From assembly GCA_963707975.1 (NCBI GenBank), contig OY970177.1, positions 1,798,001 through 1,862,000 on the forward strand: a stretch of DNA of 64,000 nt, read 5' to 3'. The DNA comes from CAVVXX01 sp963707975 (GTDB lineage: Bacteria; Pseudomonadota; Alphaproteobacteria; Micropepsales; Micropepsaceae). The position numbers were made by a program, and so were the translations under genes. This document shows positions 26,120 through 34,631 of this stretch, in pieces (the first letter of the stretch is position 1; each line of letters opens with the position of its first letter). Below the pieces are notes generated by a model. The model was not told the origin of the DNA and searched no databases. It saw only the letters and a list, made by a program, of their open reading frames with translations.

Positions 26120-28235
26120 GCTCATCATCGATGGCAAGGAGATGGAGTTCGACGCCAGCACCACCCTCCTTCAGGCGTGCGAGCAGGCGGGCGCCGAAAT
26201 CCCGCGTTTTTGTTATCACGAGCGGCTTTCGGTCGCCGGCAATTGCCGCATGTGTTTGGTTGAATGGGTGGGCTCGCCCAAGCCGCAGGCCTCTTGCGCG
26301 TTGCAGGTGAAGGACATTCCTCCCAACAAAGACGGCACGCCCGCCCGCATCAACACCAACACGCCGCTAGTGCAAAAAGCGCGTGAGGGCGTGATGGAAT
26401 TTTTGCTCATCAATCATCCGCTCGACTGCCCGATTTGCGATCAGGGCGGCGAATGCGATCTGCAGGACCAGGCGCTGTTCTATGGCCGCGCGGCGTACAA
26501 CCGCTTCTGGGAAAACAAGCGCGCGGTCGAAGACAAATATATGGGGCCGCTGGTCAAGACCATCATGACCCGCTGCATCCAGTGCACGCGCTGTATCCGC
26601 TTCGCCACCGAAGTGGCGGGCGTGCCCGATCTCGGCGCCACCGGCCGCGGCGAGGACATGGAAATCACCACCTATCTCGACAAGGCGCTGGGCTCGGAAT
26701 TGTCGGCGTGCGTGATCGATCTCTGCCCCGTGGGAGCGCTGACCTCGAAGCCCTATGCGTTCGTGGCGCGTCCGTGGGAGCTCAAGAAAACCGAATCCAT
26801 CGACGTGATGGACGCGCTGGGCTCCAACATCCGCGTCGACACGCGGGGCCGCGAAGTGATGCGCGTCCTGCCGCGCACGAATGAGAGCATCAACGAGGAA
26901 TGGATTTCCGACAAGACGCGCTATGCCTGCGACGGGCTCAAGCACCAGCGCCTGGATACGCCTTATATAAGGAAGAACGGCAAGCTTGAGCCTGCAAGTT
27001 GGCCCGAAGCGTTTTCGGTGATCGCCGCAAAGTTAAAGAACACGAAACCGGAAAAGATTGCAGCCATTGTTGGCGACCTCGCGGCGGCCGAGGAAATCAA
27101 GGCGCTGAAAGATTTGATGCGCGCGCTCGGCGTGAAGAATCTCGATTGCCGCCAGGACGGCGCGAAATTGGGCGGGGGCCCACGTGAGGGGTACCTCTTC
27201 AACACCACCATCGCCGGCATCGAAGCCGCCGACGCGCTGCTACTCATCGACGCCAATCCGCGCTGGGCGGCGCCCGTGCTGAACGCGCGCATCCGCAAAA
27301 CCTGGCTTGCAGACCATCTCAAGGTCGCCAATGTCGGCGCAGCTTATGACCTCACCTATCCAGTGCTGCAGCTTGGGGCAAACGCAAGCGTGCTTGAGAG
27401 CCTGGCCAATGGCACGCACGATTTTGCCAAGGTGCTGAAGGAAGCGAAACGCCCGATGCTGATCATCGGGCAGGAGGCGCTCACACGCCGCGATGGCGCG
27501 GCCATATTGAAACTGGCGGCGAAGATCGCCTCGGCAACGGGCATGATCGGGCCGAAGGGCGCGCCCGCCGAGGGCGGCTGGAACGGATTCAATGTGCTGC
27601 ATACGGCGGCAGCACGCGTGGGCGCGCTCGATCTGGGTTTTCTTCCTTCGCAAGGCGGCCGCGACTTGGCCAGAATTCTTGGCGGTGCGTCCAAAGGCGA
27701 GATCGAGGTGGTTTATCTGCTGGGCGCCGATGAATTCGATACCTCGAAATTGGGCAAGGCGTTCGTGGTCTATCAGGGCACGCATGGCGACGCGGGCGCA
27801 CATCGCGCCGATGTCGTGCTGCCGGGCGCGGTCTACACCGAAAAATCGGGGCTCTACGTCAACACTGAAGGCCGCGTGCAGCTTGCCAATCGCGCGAGCT
27901 TCCCGCCCGGCGAGGCGAAGGAAGATTGGGCTATCCTGCGCGCGCTTTCGGAAGTGGCGGGACAAAAACTTCCTTATGACAGCATCGATGAACTGCGCGC
28001 GGCCATCGTCAAGGATGCGCCGCATTTCGCCACACGCGATGTGGCGCCTTCGCAGCCCGGCGCCGATCCCACCATCTGGAACGCCATCGGCGAGGCGGGC
28101 GCGATCGATGCCTCGCTGTCCATGAACTCGCCAATCGGCGATTTCTATCTCACCAACCCGATCGCGCGAGCAAGCGTTACCATGGCAGAATGCAGCCGCA
28201 TCTTCTTGAGCGGCGCGAAACTGGCGGCGGAGTAG
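26112..28235 (+). CDS. nuoG: NADH-quinone oxidoreductase subunit G
   Basis: The large iron-sulfur subunit of the peripheral arm, 707 residues. The N-terminal 2Fe-2S ferredoxin domain (MPKLIIDGKEMEFDASTTLL, CYHERLSVAGNCRMC) is followed by the His/Cys3 4Fe-4S motif HPLDCPICDQGGECDLQ and TRCIQCTRCIRFATEVAG, with CVIDLCPVGALTSKPYAF for the next cluster. A degenerate molybdopterin-oxidoreductase-like domain fills the rest. The ATG at 26112 is the family start; a GTG at 26103 would add three residues. Confidence 0.97.
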   Translation: MPKLIIDGKEMEFDASTTLLQACEQAGAEIPRFCYHERLSVAGNCRMCLVEWVGSPKPQASCALQVKDIPPNKDGTPARINTNTPLVQKAREGVMEFLLINHPLDCPICDQGGECDLQDQALFYGRAAYNRFWENKRAVEDKYMGPLVKTIMTRCIQCTRCIRFATEVAGVPDLGATGRGEDMEITTYLDKALGSELSACVIDLCPVGALTSKPYAFVARPWELKKTESIDVMDALGSNIRVDTRGREVMRVLPRTNESINEEWISDKTRYACDGLKHQRLDTPYIRKNGKLEPASWPEAFSVIAAKLKNTKPEKIAAIVGDLAAAEEIKALKDLMRALGVKNLDCRQDGAKLGGGPREGYLFNTTIAGIEAADALLLIDANPRWAAPVLNARIRKTWLADHLKVANVGAAYDLTYPVLQLGANASVLESLANGTHDFAKVLKEAKRPMLIIGQEALTRRDGAAILKLAAKIASATGMIGPKGAPAEGGWNGFNVLHTAAARVGALDLGFLPSQGGRDLARILGGASKGEIEVVYLLGADEFDTSKLGKAFVVYQGTHGDAGAHRADVVLPGAVYTEKSGLYVNTEGRVQLANRASFPPGEAKEDWAILRALSEVAGQKLPYDSIDELRAAIVKDAPHFATRDVAPSQPGADPTIWNAIGEAGAIDASLSMNSPIGDFYLTNPIARASVTMAECSRIFLSGAKLAAE

Positions 28236-28240
28236 GCGAT

Positions 28241-28347
28241 GGGCCCCCTCCGCCTCGCATTCGCTCGGCACCTCCCCCGACAGGGGAGGATGAGTTTTAT
28301 TCATGCTCCCCCTCTGAGGGAGCTGTCGGCGAAGCCGACTGATGGGG
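28241..28347. repeat. Family 2 palindromic repeat block between nuoG and nuoH
   Basis: CCCCCTCCGCCTCGCATTCG, ACCTCCCCCGACAGGGGAGG hairpin, a short AT-rich link, CTCCCCCTCTGAGGGAG hairpin, then GTCGGCGAAGCCGAC. The final GATGGGG lies 5 bases before the nuoH ATG and looks like its ribosome binding site. Confidence 0.85.
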
Positions 28348-28351
28348 CCAG

Positions 28352-29386
28352 ATGATCTTCATCCAAGCCTTCCAAAGTCTCGGTCTGCCCTATGAATGGG
28401 CATGGCTCGCAAGCCAGGTCATAACCATTCTCATCCTCATCGTCAGCCTGCTGCTCTGGCTCGCCTACATCCTGCTGGCCGACCGCAAGATTTGGGCGGC
28501 GGTGCAAATCCGCCGCGGGCCTAACGTGGTGGGCGCCTTCGGGTTGCTGCAAAGCTTCGCCGACTTTTTCAAATTCGCCTTCAAGGAAGCCATCATCCCC
28601 GCGGGCGCCAACAAGGGCGTGTTTCTGCTGGCGCCGCTTCTCACGTTCACCCTCGCCATGGCCGCGTGGGCGGTGGTGCCGCTGGCCAATGGCTGGGTGG
28701 TGTCCGACATCAATGTCGGCATTCTTTATCTCTTCGCCATTTCGTCGCTCGGCGTCTACGGCATCATCATGGGTGGCTGGGCGTCCAATTCGAAATACGC
28801 GTTTCTGGGCAGCCTGCGCTCGGCCGCCCAAATGGTGTCCTACGAAGTCTCCATCGGCTTCGTCCTCATCACCGTGCTGCTGTATGCGGGCTCGCTCAAC
28901 CTCTCCGACATCGTGCGCGCGCAACAACACGGCTGGTTCGTGTTCTCGATCCTATTTCCGATGTTCATTCTGTTTTTCGTTTCGGCGCTGGCCGAAGTCA
29001 ATCGCCCGCCCTTCGATCTGCCGGAAGCGGAATCGGAATTGGTCGCGGGCTACATGGTGGAATATTCCTCGACCCCTTATCTGCTGTTCATGATCGGGGA
29101 ATATCTCAATACCGTTCTCATGTGCGCGATGGCCTCGATCCTGTTCTTCGGCGGCTGGCTGCCGCCACTGGATATCTGGCCGCTCAACGCCGTGCCCGGT
29201 GTCATCTGGCTGGTGATCAAGATCTGGGTGTTTTTTTTCTTGTTCGCCATGGTCAAGGCCATCGTGCCGCGCTACCGCTACGACCAGCTGATGCGGCTGG
29301 GCTGGAAAGTCTTTCTGCCCATCTCGCTGTTCTGGGTTGCCGCAACCGCTGGCTACCTTCTTTATATGAACAAGCTGCCGGGGTGA
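28352..29386 (+). CDS. nuoH: NADH-quinone oxidoreductase subunit H
   Basis: A membrane subunit at the junction of the arms that forms the entrance of the quinone tunnel. 344 residues with about eight membrane segments. Family motifs are RKIWAAVQIRRGPNVVGAFG, AEVNRPPFDLPEAESELVAG and EYSSTPYLLFMIGEY. The start follows GGGG from the upstream repeat. Confidence 0.98.
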   Translation: MIFIQAFQSLGLPYEWAWLASQVITILILIVSLLLWLAYILLADRKIWAAVQIRRGPNVVGAFGLLQSFADFFKFAFKEAIIPAGANKGVFLLAPLLTFTLAMAAWAVVPLANGWVVSDINVGILYLFAISSLGVYGIIMGGWASNSKYAFLGSLRSAAQMVSYEVSIGFVLITVLLYAGSLNLSDIVRAQQHGWFVFSILFPMFILFFVSALAEVNRPPFDLPEAESELVAGYMVEYSSTPYLLFMIGEYLNTVLMCAMASILFFGGWLPPLDIWPLNAVPGVIWLVIKIWVFFFLFAMVKAIVPRYRYDQLMRLGWKVFLPISLFWVAATAGYLLYMNKLPG

Positions 29387-29390
29387 TGTG

Positions 29391-29879
29391 ATGGCTTGGC
29401 TCGATCGTTCCGCCCGCGCGATTTTCCTCTGGGACTTTGTCTCAGGGTTCTTCCTCGGCATGCGTTATTTCTTCAAGCCGAAGCCGACGCTGAACTATCC
29501 CTTCGAGAAAGGCGCGTTATCCCCGCGCTTCCGGGGCGAGCATGTGCTCAGGCGTTATCCCAATGGCGAGGAACGCTGCATCGCCTGCAAGCTGTGCGAG
29601 GCGGTGTGCCCCGCGCAGGCCATCACCATCGAGGCCGAGCCTCGCGCCGACGGCAGCAGGCGCACCACGCGGTACGACATCGACATGGTGAAATGCATCT
29701 ATTGCGGCCTGTGCCAGGAGGCGTGTCCGGTGGACGCCATCGTCGAAGGTCCGAACTTCGAATTTTCTGTCGAGACGCGCGAAGAACTTTACTACGACAA
29801 GGCCAAGCTTCTGGCGAACGGCGACCGCTGGGAACGCGAAATCGCCAAAGCCCTGGAACTGGACGCGCCCTACCGATGA
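29391..29879 (+). CDS. nuoI: NADH-quinone oxidoreductase subunit I
   Basis: A ferredoxin-like subunit with two 4Fe-4S clusters (N6a, N6b). 162 residues. Ligands are Cys63, 66, 69 and 73 in CIACKLCEAVCP and Cys102, 105, 108 and 112 in CIYCGLCQEACP. The ATG at 29391 starts MAWLDRSARAIFLWD; a GTG one codon upstream is possible. The stop overlaps the next ATG (ATGA). Confidence 0.97.
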   Translation: MAWLDRSARAIFLWDFVSGFFLGMRYFFKPKPTLNYPFEKGALSPRFRGEHVLRRYPNGEERCIACKLCEAVCPAQAITIEAEPRADGSRRTTRYDIDMVKCIYCGLCQEACPVDAIVEGPNFEFSVETREELYYDKAKLLANGDRWEREIAKALELDAPYR

Positions 29880-30253
29880 GCCTCGCGGATATCCAGGCGC
29901 GCGCCCAATCCAAAGCCGGCATGGCCGGCTCGAAGCAGCACGCCAAATATATTCGCGAGGCCGAACAGGCGCGCAAGATCGCGGACTATAAGGCGGCTGG
30001 GTATGTGTGGCCGCCGTCGGAATGGCTTGGCCATAACAACAGCCCGCAATGGGACGTGGCAGCGCTTTTCATCGAATATTGCTGGCGCCGCGCGCATGAG
30101 GGGGCCTGGAAGCCGCCCTCGCACGAAATTGCCATACGCCGCGCGCGCAGGGCCGAGGCGCTTGGCCTCACCTACCGGCAATACACGCTGGAAATCCTCG
30201 AACGCGGCCGCTTCCCCGACGAAGCACTGGCCGCGCAACTGAAACTGAATTAG
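29876..30253 (+). CDS. Protein of unknown function within the nuo operon
   Basis: A 125-residue soluble, basic protein that I do not recognise. It starts by ATGA overlap with nuoI and ends 16 bases before nuoJ, so it is translated as part of the operon. It has no cysteines arranged as cluster ligands, one Cys in all (EYCWRRAH), no signal and no membrane span. The N-terminal third is Ala/Lys/Gln-rich and helical. The middle has GYVWPPSEWLGHNNSPQWDV. The C-terminal half is Arg-rich and ends in LTYRQYTLEILERGRFPDEA. Base composition matches its neighbours. A role in complex I assembly or as an accessory subunit is only an inference from position. Confidence 0.75.
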   Translation: MSLADIQARAQSKAGMAGSKQHAKYIREAEQARKIADYKAAGYVWPPSEWLGHNNSPQWDVAALFIEYCWRRAHEGAWKPPSHEIAIRRARRAEALGLTYRQYTLEILERGRFPDEALAAQLKLN

Positions 30254-30269
30254 TGGCGGGGCGCGCACG

Positions 30270-30875
30270 GTGATTGCAGCGATTGCCTTCTATCTCTTCG
30301 CAGGCGTCATGATCGGCGCGGCACTTTTGGTTATCTCCGCGCGCAATCCCGTGCATTCAGTGTTGTTTCTCATTCTCGCCTTCTTCAACGCGGCGGCGCT
30401 GTTCGTGCTGTTGGGGGCCGAATTCCTGGCCATGATTTTGGTCGTGGTTTATGTGGGCGCAGTGGCCGTGTTGTTTCTCTTCGTGGTGATGATGCTCGAC
30501 ATCGACTTTGCCGAGCTGCGCCAGGGTTTCCAGCGCTATCTGCCCTTTGGCGCGCTGCTTGGCCTAGTGTTCCTGTTCGAGCTCGCCATTGTGCTTGGCG
30601 GCTGGGCGCTCGCGGGCGGCATACCGCTTGCCCATCCGGTGCCGGCCCATCTGGCGAATACGGCGGCGCTCGGGCGCATCCTCTATACGGATTACATTTT
30701 CTATTTCCAGACTGCGGGGCTCATCCTGCTGGTCGCCATGGTGGGCGCCATCGTGCTGACATTGCGCCATCGCGAAAACGTCAAGCGGCAATCCATCTGG
30801 CGCCAGGTGATGCGCGAGCCCAAGGAAGCCGTAACGTTGCACGATGTCAAACCGGGCGAGGGGGTGGGCACATGA
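30270..30875 (+). CDS. nuoJ: NADH-quinone oxidoreductase subunit J
   Basis: A 201-residue membrane subunit with five hydrophobic segments. The pi-bulge segment of TM3 is seen in LVVVYVGAVAVLFLFVVMML, and ISARNPVHSVLFLILAFFNAA is typical. The start is a GTG (30270). The C-terminal tail is hydrophilic. It overlaps nuoK by 4 bases. Confidence 0.97.
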   Translation: MIAAIAFYLFAGVMIGAALLVISARNPVHSVLFLILAFFNAAALFVLLGAEFLAMILVVVYVGAVAVLFLFVVMMLDIDFAELRQGFQRYLPFGALLGLVFLFELAIVLGGWALAGGIPLAHPVPAHLANTAALGRILYTDYIFYFQTAGLILLVAMVGAIVLTLRHRENVKRQSIWRQVMREPKEAVTLHDVKPGEGVGT

Positions 30876-31180
30876 CCATCGGCCTTGGCCATTATCTCAT
30901 CGCTGGCGCCATCCTCTTCACCATCGGCGTGTTCGGCATCTTCATCAACCGCAAGAACGTCATCGTCATCCTGATGGCGATCGAGCTCATCCTGCTGGCC
31001 GTCAACATCAATCTGGTGGCGTTTTCGTCGTTCTTGGGCGATCTCACGGGACAGGTTTTCGCGCTATTCGTTCTCACCGTCGCGGCCGCTGAGGCCGCCA
31101 TCGGGCTTGCCATCCTAGTCGTCTATTTCCGCAATCGCGGCACCATCGCGGTTGAGGACATCGACATGCTGAAGGGCTGA
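30872..31180 (+). CDS. nuoK: NADH-quinone oxidoreductase subunit K
   Basis: A 102-residue, three-span MrpC-like subunit of the proton path. The two buried glutamates are in ILMAIELILLAVN and AAAEAAIGLAI. It starts MTIGLGHYLIAGAILFTIGV, and length and topology are standard. Confidence 0.97.
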   Translation: MTIGLGHYLIAGAILFTIGVFGIFINRKNVIVILMAIELILLAVNINLVAFSSFLGDLTGQVFALFVLTVAAAEAAIGLAILVVYFRNRGTIAVEDIDMLKG

Positions 31181-31185
31181 GCGGC

Positions 31186-33138
31186 ATGTACATAGCCATC
31201 GTGCTCCTGCCGCTGCTGGGTTCGGCCATTGCCGGGCTCTTGGGCCCTGTCATTGGCGCGCGCGCATCCGAAATCGTCACCACCTTGCTGCTGTTCGTTT
31301 CGGCGGGATTGTCCTGCGTCGCGTTCTATGACGTGGCGCTCGTCGGCCATATCGAGATCAAGACGCTGGCTGAGTGGATTTATTCCGACGGCTTCCATGT
31401 CGATTGGGCGATCCGCGTCGATACGCTTACCGCCGTGATGCTGATCGTGGTCACGGGCGTGTCCTCGCTCGTGCATCTCTATTCCATCGGCTACATGCAC
31501 GATGATCCCGGCCGCCCACGATTTTTCTCGTATCTCTCGCTCTTTACCTTCGCCATGCTGATGCTGGCGACGGCCAACAATTTCCTGCAAACCTATTTCG
31601 GATGGGAAGGCGTGGGGCTAGCCTCCTATCTGCTGATCGGCTTCTGGTACAAGAAGCCGGAAGCCAACGCCGCCGCCATCAAGGCGTTCATCGTCAACCG
31701 CGTCGGCGATTTCGGTTTTGCGCTCGGCATCTTCGGCATCTTCTGGGTGTTCGGCACGCTCGATTACGGCCAGGTGTTCGCGGCCACGCCCGCCATGGCC
31801 GGAAAAACTTTCCTCTTCGCCGGCTATCGCGTCGATATTCTGACCACGCTCTGCCTGCTGCTGTTCCTTGGCGCGATGGGCAAATCTGCGCAATTGTTCC
31901 TGCACACCTGGCTGCCCGACGCGATGGAAGGCCCAACGCCCGTTTCCGCCCTCATTCACGCCGCCACCATGGTGACGGCCGGCGTGTTTCTGGTCTGTCG
32001 CTGTTCGCCCATGTTCGAATATGCGCCGGTGGCGCTCAACGCTGTCACTTTCATCGGCGCCTCGACGGCATTCTTCGCGGCCTCCGTCGGCATGTTCCAG
32101 AACGACATCAAGCGCGTGATCGCCTATTCCACCTGCTCGCAGCTTGGCTACATGTTCTTTGCCGCCGGCGTGTCGGCCTATGGCGGCGCGATGTTCCACC
32201 TTTTCACCCACGCGTCCTTCAAGGCGCTGCTGTTCCTGGGCGCGGGCTCGGTCATCCATGCGGTGGGCGGCGAGCAGGATATGCGCAAGATGGGCGGGCT
32301 CGCCAAATATCTTCCGCTCACTTGGCTGATGATGCTGATCGGCACCGTTTCGCTCACCGGGCTTGGCTTGCCGTTCACCGGCATCGGCGCGGCAGGTTTT
32401 TATTCCAAGGATTTTATTATCAACGCCGCCTACCAGGCCCACAGCAATATCGGCGATTACGCGTTTGCGCTGGGCGTGTTTTCCGCCTTCATGACCTCGT
32501 TCTATTCCTGGCGGCTGATGTTCATGACCTTCCACGGCGATTTCCGCGGGGACAAGCACGCGCTCGGCCACATGCATGAAAGCCCGGCCGTGATGATGGC
32601 GCCGCTCATGGTGCTGGCTATCGGCGCGGTGTTCATGGGCGTGGCCTTCTACGACATGTTCGTGGGCTCGACCAATATCGCGTTCTGGAAGGATTCGATA
32701 ACGGTGCTGGCCGGCCACACGGCGTTTCACGATGCGCATCTGGCGCCCGCCTGGGTCGAGCTCGCGCCCTTCGCCGCCACCATCGTGGGGCTTGGCGTCG
32801 CCTATTACTATTACATCCAGCATCCCGAATTGCCGCGCCAGTTGGCCGCGCGCCGGGGCATGCTTTATCTCTTCCTCTACAACAAATGGTATTTCGACGA
32901 GCTGTACGATTTTCTTTTCGTGCAGCCTGCGCTGAAGCTCGGCCGCATCCTGTGGAAGGATGGCGACGGCAAGATCATCGATGGGCTGGGCCCCGACGGC
33001 ATTGCCGCACGCATCATGGACGCAACGAAAGGCGCCATCGCGCTGCAATCTGGCTATGTCTATCACTATGCCTTCGCCATGCTGGTTGGCGTGGCGGCGC
33101 TGGTGACGTGGTTCCTGTTCGCGGGCGGGCCGCACTGA
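31186..33138 (+). CDS. nuoL: NADH-quinone oxidoreductase subunit L
   Basis: The distal antiporter-like proton-pumping subunit with the long lateral helix. 650 residues. The key glutamate region is FGWEGVGLASYLLIGFWYK. The Lys/His channel region is MGKSAQLFLHTWLPDAMEGPTPVSALIHAATMVTAGVFL, and HASFKALLFLGAGSVIHA follows. The stop overlaps the nuoM ATG by one base. Confidence 0.98.
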   Translation: MYIAIVLLPLLGSAIAGLLGPVIGARASEIVTTLLLFVSAGLSCVAFYDVALVGHIEIKTLAEWIYSDGFHVDWAIRVDTLTAVMLIVVTGVSSLVHLYSIGYMHDDPGRPRFFSYLSLFTFAMLMLATANNFLQTYFGWEGVGLASYLLIGFWYKKPEANAAAIKAFIVNRVGDFGFALGIFGIFWVFGTLDYGQVFAATPAMAGKTFLFAGYRVDILTTLCLLLFLGAMGKSAQLFLHTWLPDAMEGPTPVSALIHAATMVTAGVFLVCRCSPMFEYAPVALNAVTFIGASTAFFAASVGMFQNDIKRVIAYSTCSQLGYMFFAAGVSAYGGAMFHLFTHASFKALLFLGAGSVIHAVGGEQDMRKMGGLAKYLPLTWLMMLIGTVSLTGLGLPFTGIGAAGFYSKDFIINAAYQAHSNIGDYAFALGVFSAFMTSFYSWRLMFMTFHGDFRGDKHALGHMHESPAVMMAPLMVLAIGAVFMGVAFYDMFVGSTNIAFWKDSITVLAGHTAFHDAHLAPAWVELAPFAATIVGLGVAYYYYIQHPELPRQLAARRGMLYLFLYNKWYFDELYDFLFVQPALKLGRILWKDGDGKIIDGLGPDGIAARIMDATKGAIALQSGYVYHYAFAMLVGVAALVTWFLFAGGPH

Positions 33139-34631
33139 TGGGCTGGCCCATTCTTTCCACCATTACCTTTCTGCCGCTGATCGGCGTGGCGCTTATCCTC
33201 TCGCTGCGCGGCGATGGCGGTTCCATCAAGGGCATCACGCGCCTCATCGCGCTCGTCACGACCATCGTTGTTTTCGCGCTCACGCTTTACCTGTGGTTGG
33301 CGTTCGATGCGGGCAATTCCGGTTTCCAGTTCCTGGAAAACCACGCCTGGCTCGGCGGCGGCATCACCTACAAGATGGGCGTGGACGGCATCTCGATGCT
33401 GTTCATGGTGCTGACCGCCCTCCTGATGGTGTTTTCAATCCTAGCCAGCTGGAACATCGAAACGCGCGTGCGCGAATACATGATTGCGTTCCTTGTGCTG
33501 GAAACGCTGATGCTGGGCGTGTTCTGCTCGCTCGATCTAGTGCTGTTCTATCTCTTCTTCGAAGGCGGCCTCATTCCGATGTTCCTCATCATCGGCGTCT
33601 GGGGCGGGCCACGGCGCATCTACGCCACCTTCAAGTTCGTGCTCTATACGTTGCTGGGCTCGGTGCTGATGCTGATCGCCATCTTGGCCATGTATTACCA
33701 GGCCGGCACCACTGACATCGTCACGCTTTACAATCACGCGCATTTCCCGGCCCACATGCAGACCTGGCTGTGGCTCGCCTTCTTCGCCTCATTCGCCGTC
33801 AAGCTGCCGATGTGGCCGGTGCACACGTGGTTGCCGGACGCGCATGTCGAGGCGCCGACGGCGGGCTCGGTGATCCTCGCCGGCATTCTCTTGAAGATGG
33901 GCGGTTACGGCTTTTTGCGTTTCTCGGTGCCGATGTTTCCCAACGCGAGCGAGCTGTTCGCACCCTTCATCTTCACGCTGTCGCTCATCGCCATCGTCTA
34001 CACCTCGCTGGTGGCGCTGGTGCAGGAGGACATGAAAAAGCTAGTCGCTTATTCGTCTGTGGCGCATATGGGCTATGTCACGCTCGGCATTTTCACCTTC
34101 ACCCATGTCGGCAGCGAAGGCGCGATCTTCCAGATGCTCTCCCACGGCATTATTTCGGGCGCGCTGTTCCTCAGCGTCGGCGTGATTTACGACCGCATGC
34201 ACACGCGGATGATCGCCGATTATGGCGGGCTGGTGAACCGCATGCCGGTTTACGCCGCGTGCCTGATGGTGTTCACGCTCGCCAATGTGGGCTTGCCGGG
34301 CACCGGCGGATTCGTGGGCGAGCTGTTGCCGCTGCTGGGCGCCTTCAAGGTCAACACCTGGCTTGCCATCATCGGCTCCACCGGCGCCATTTTGTCGGCG
34401 GCATATGCGCTGTGGCTCTATCGCCGCGTTATTTTCGGCGCGCTGGTGAAGCCAAGCCTGCAAACCATCGCAGATCTAAGCCCGCGCGAGATTTTCCTGC
34501 TGGTGCCTCTTGTCGTCTTCACGATTTTCATGGGCGTTTATCCCAAGCCCATATTCGAAGTGACATCCGCTTCGGTTGCGCGCTTGATCCAGCTCCATGA
34601 CGCGGCCCTGCATGCGGGTGCGGCGCCATGA
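33138..34631 (+). CDS. nuoM: NADH-quinone oxidoreductase subunit M
   Basis: An antiporter-like proton-pumping subunit, 497 residues, about 14 spans. The family region LFYLFFEGGLIPMFLIIGVWG holds the conserved Glu. The channel region is KLPMWPVHTWLPDAHVEAPTAGSVILAGILLKMGGYG. The ATG at 33138 overlaps the nuoL stop and the end overlaps nuoN by 4 bases. Confidence 0.98.
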   Translation: MGWPILSTITFLPLIGVALILSLRGDGGSIKGITRLIALVTTIVVFALTLYLWLAFDAGNSGFQFLENHAWLGGGITYKMGVDGISMLFMVLTALLMVFSILASWNIETRVREYMIAFLVLETLMLGVFCSLDLVLFYLFFEGGLIPMFLIIGVWGGPRRIYATFKFVLYTLLGSVLMLIAILAMYYQAGTTDIVTLYNHAHFPAHMQTWLWLAFFASFAVKLPMWPVHTWLPDAHVEAPTAGSVILAGILLKMGGYGFLRFSVPMFPNASELFAPFIFTLSLIAIVYTSLVALVQEDMKKLVAYSSVAHMGYVTLGIFTFTHVGSEGAIFQMLSHGIISGALFLSVGVIYDRMHTRMIADYGGLVNRMPVYAACLMVFTLANVGLPGTGGFVGELLPLLGAFKVNTWLAIIGSTGAILSAAYALWLYRRVIFGALVKPSLQTIADLSPREIFLLVPLVVFTIFMGVYPKPIFEVTSASVARLIQLHDAALHAGAAP

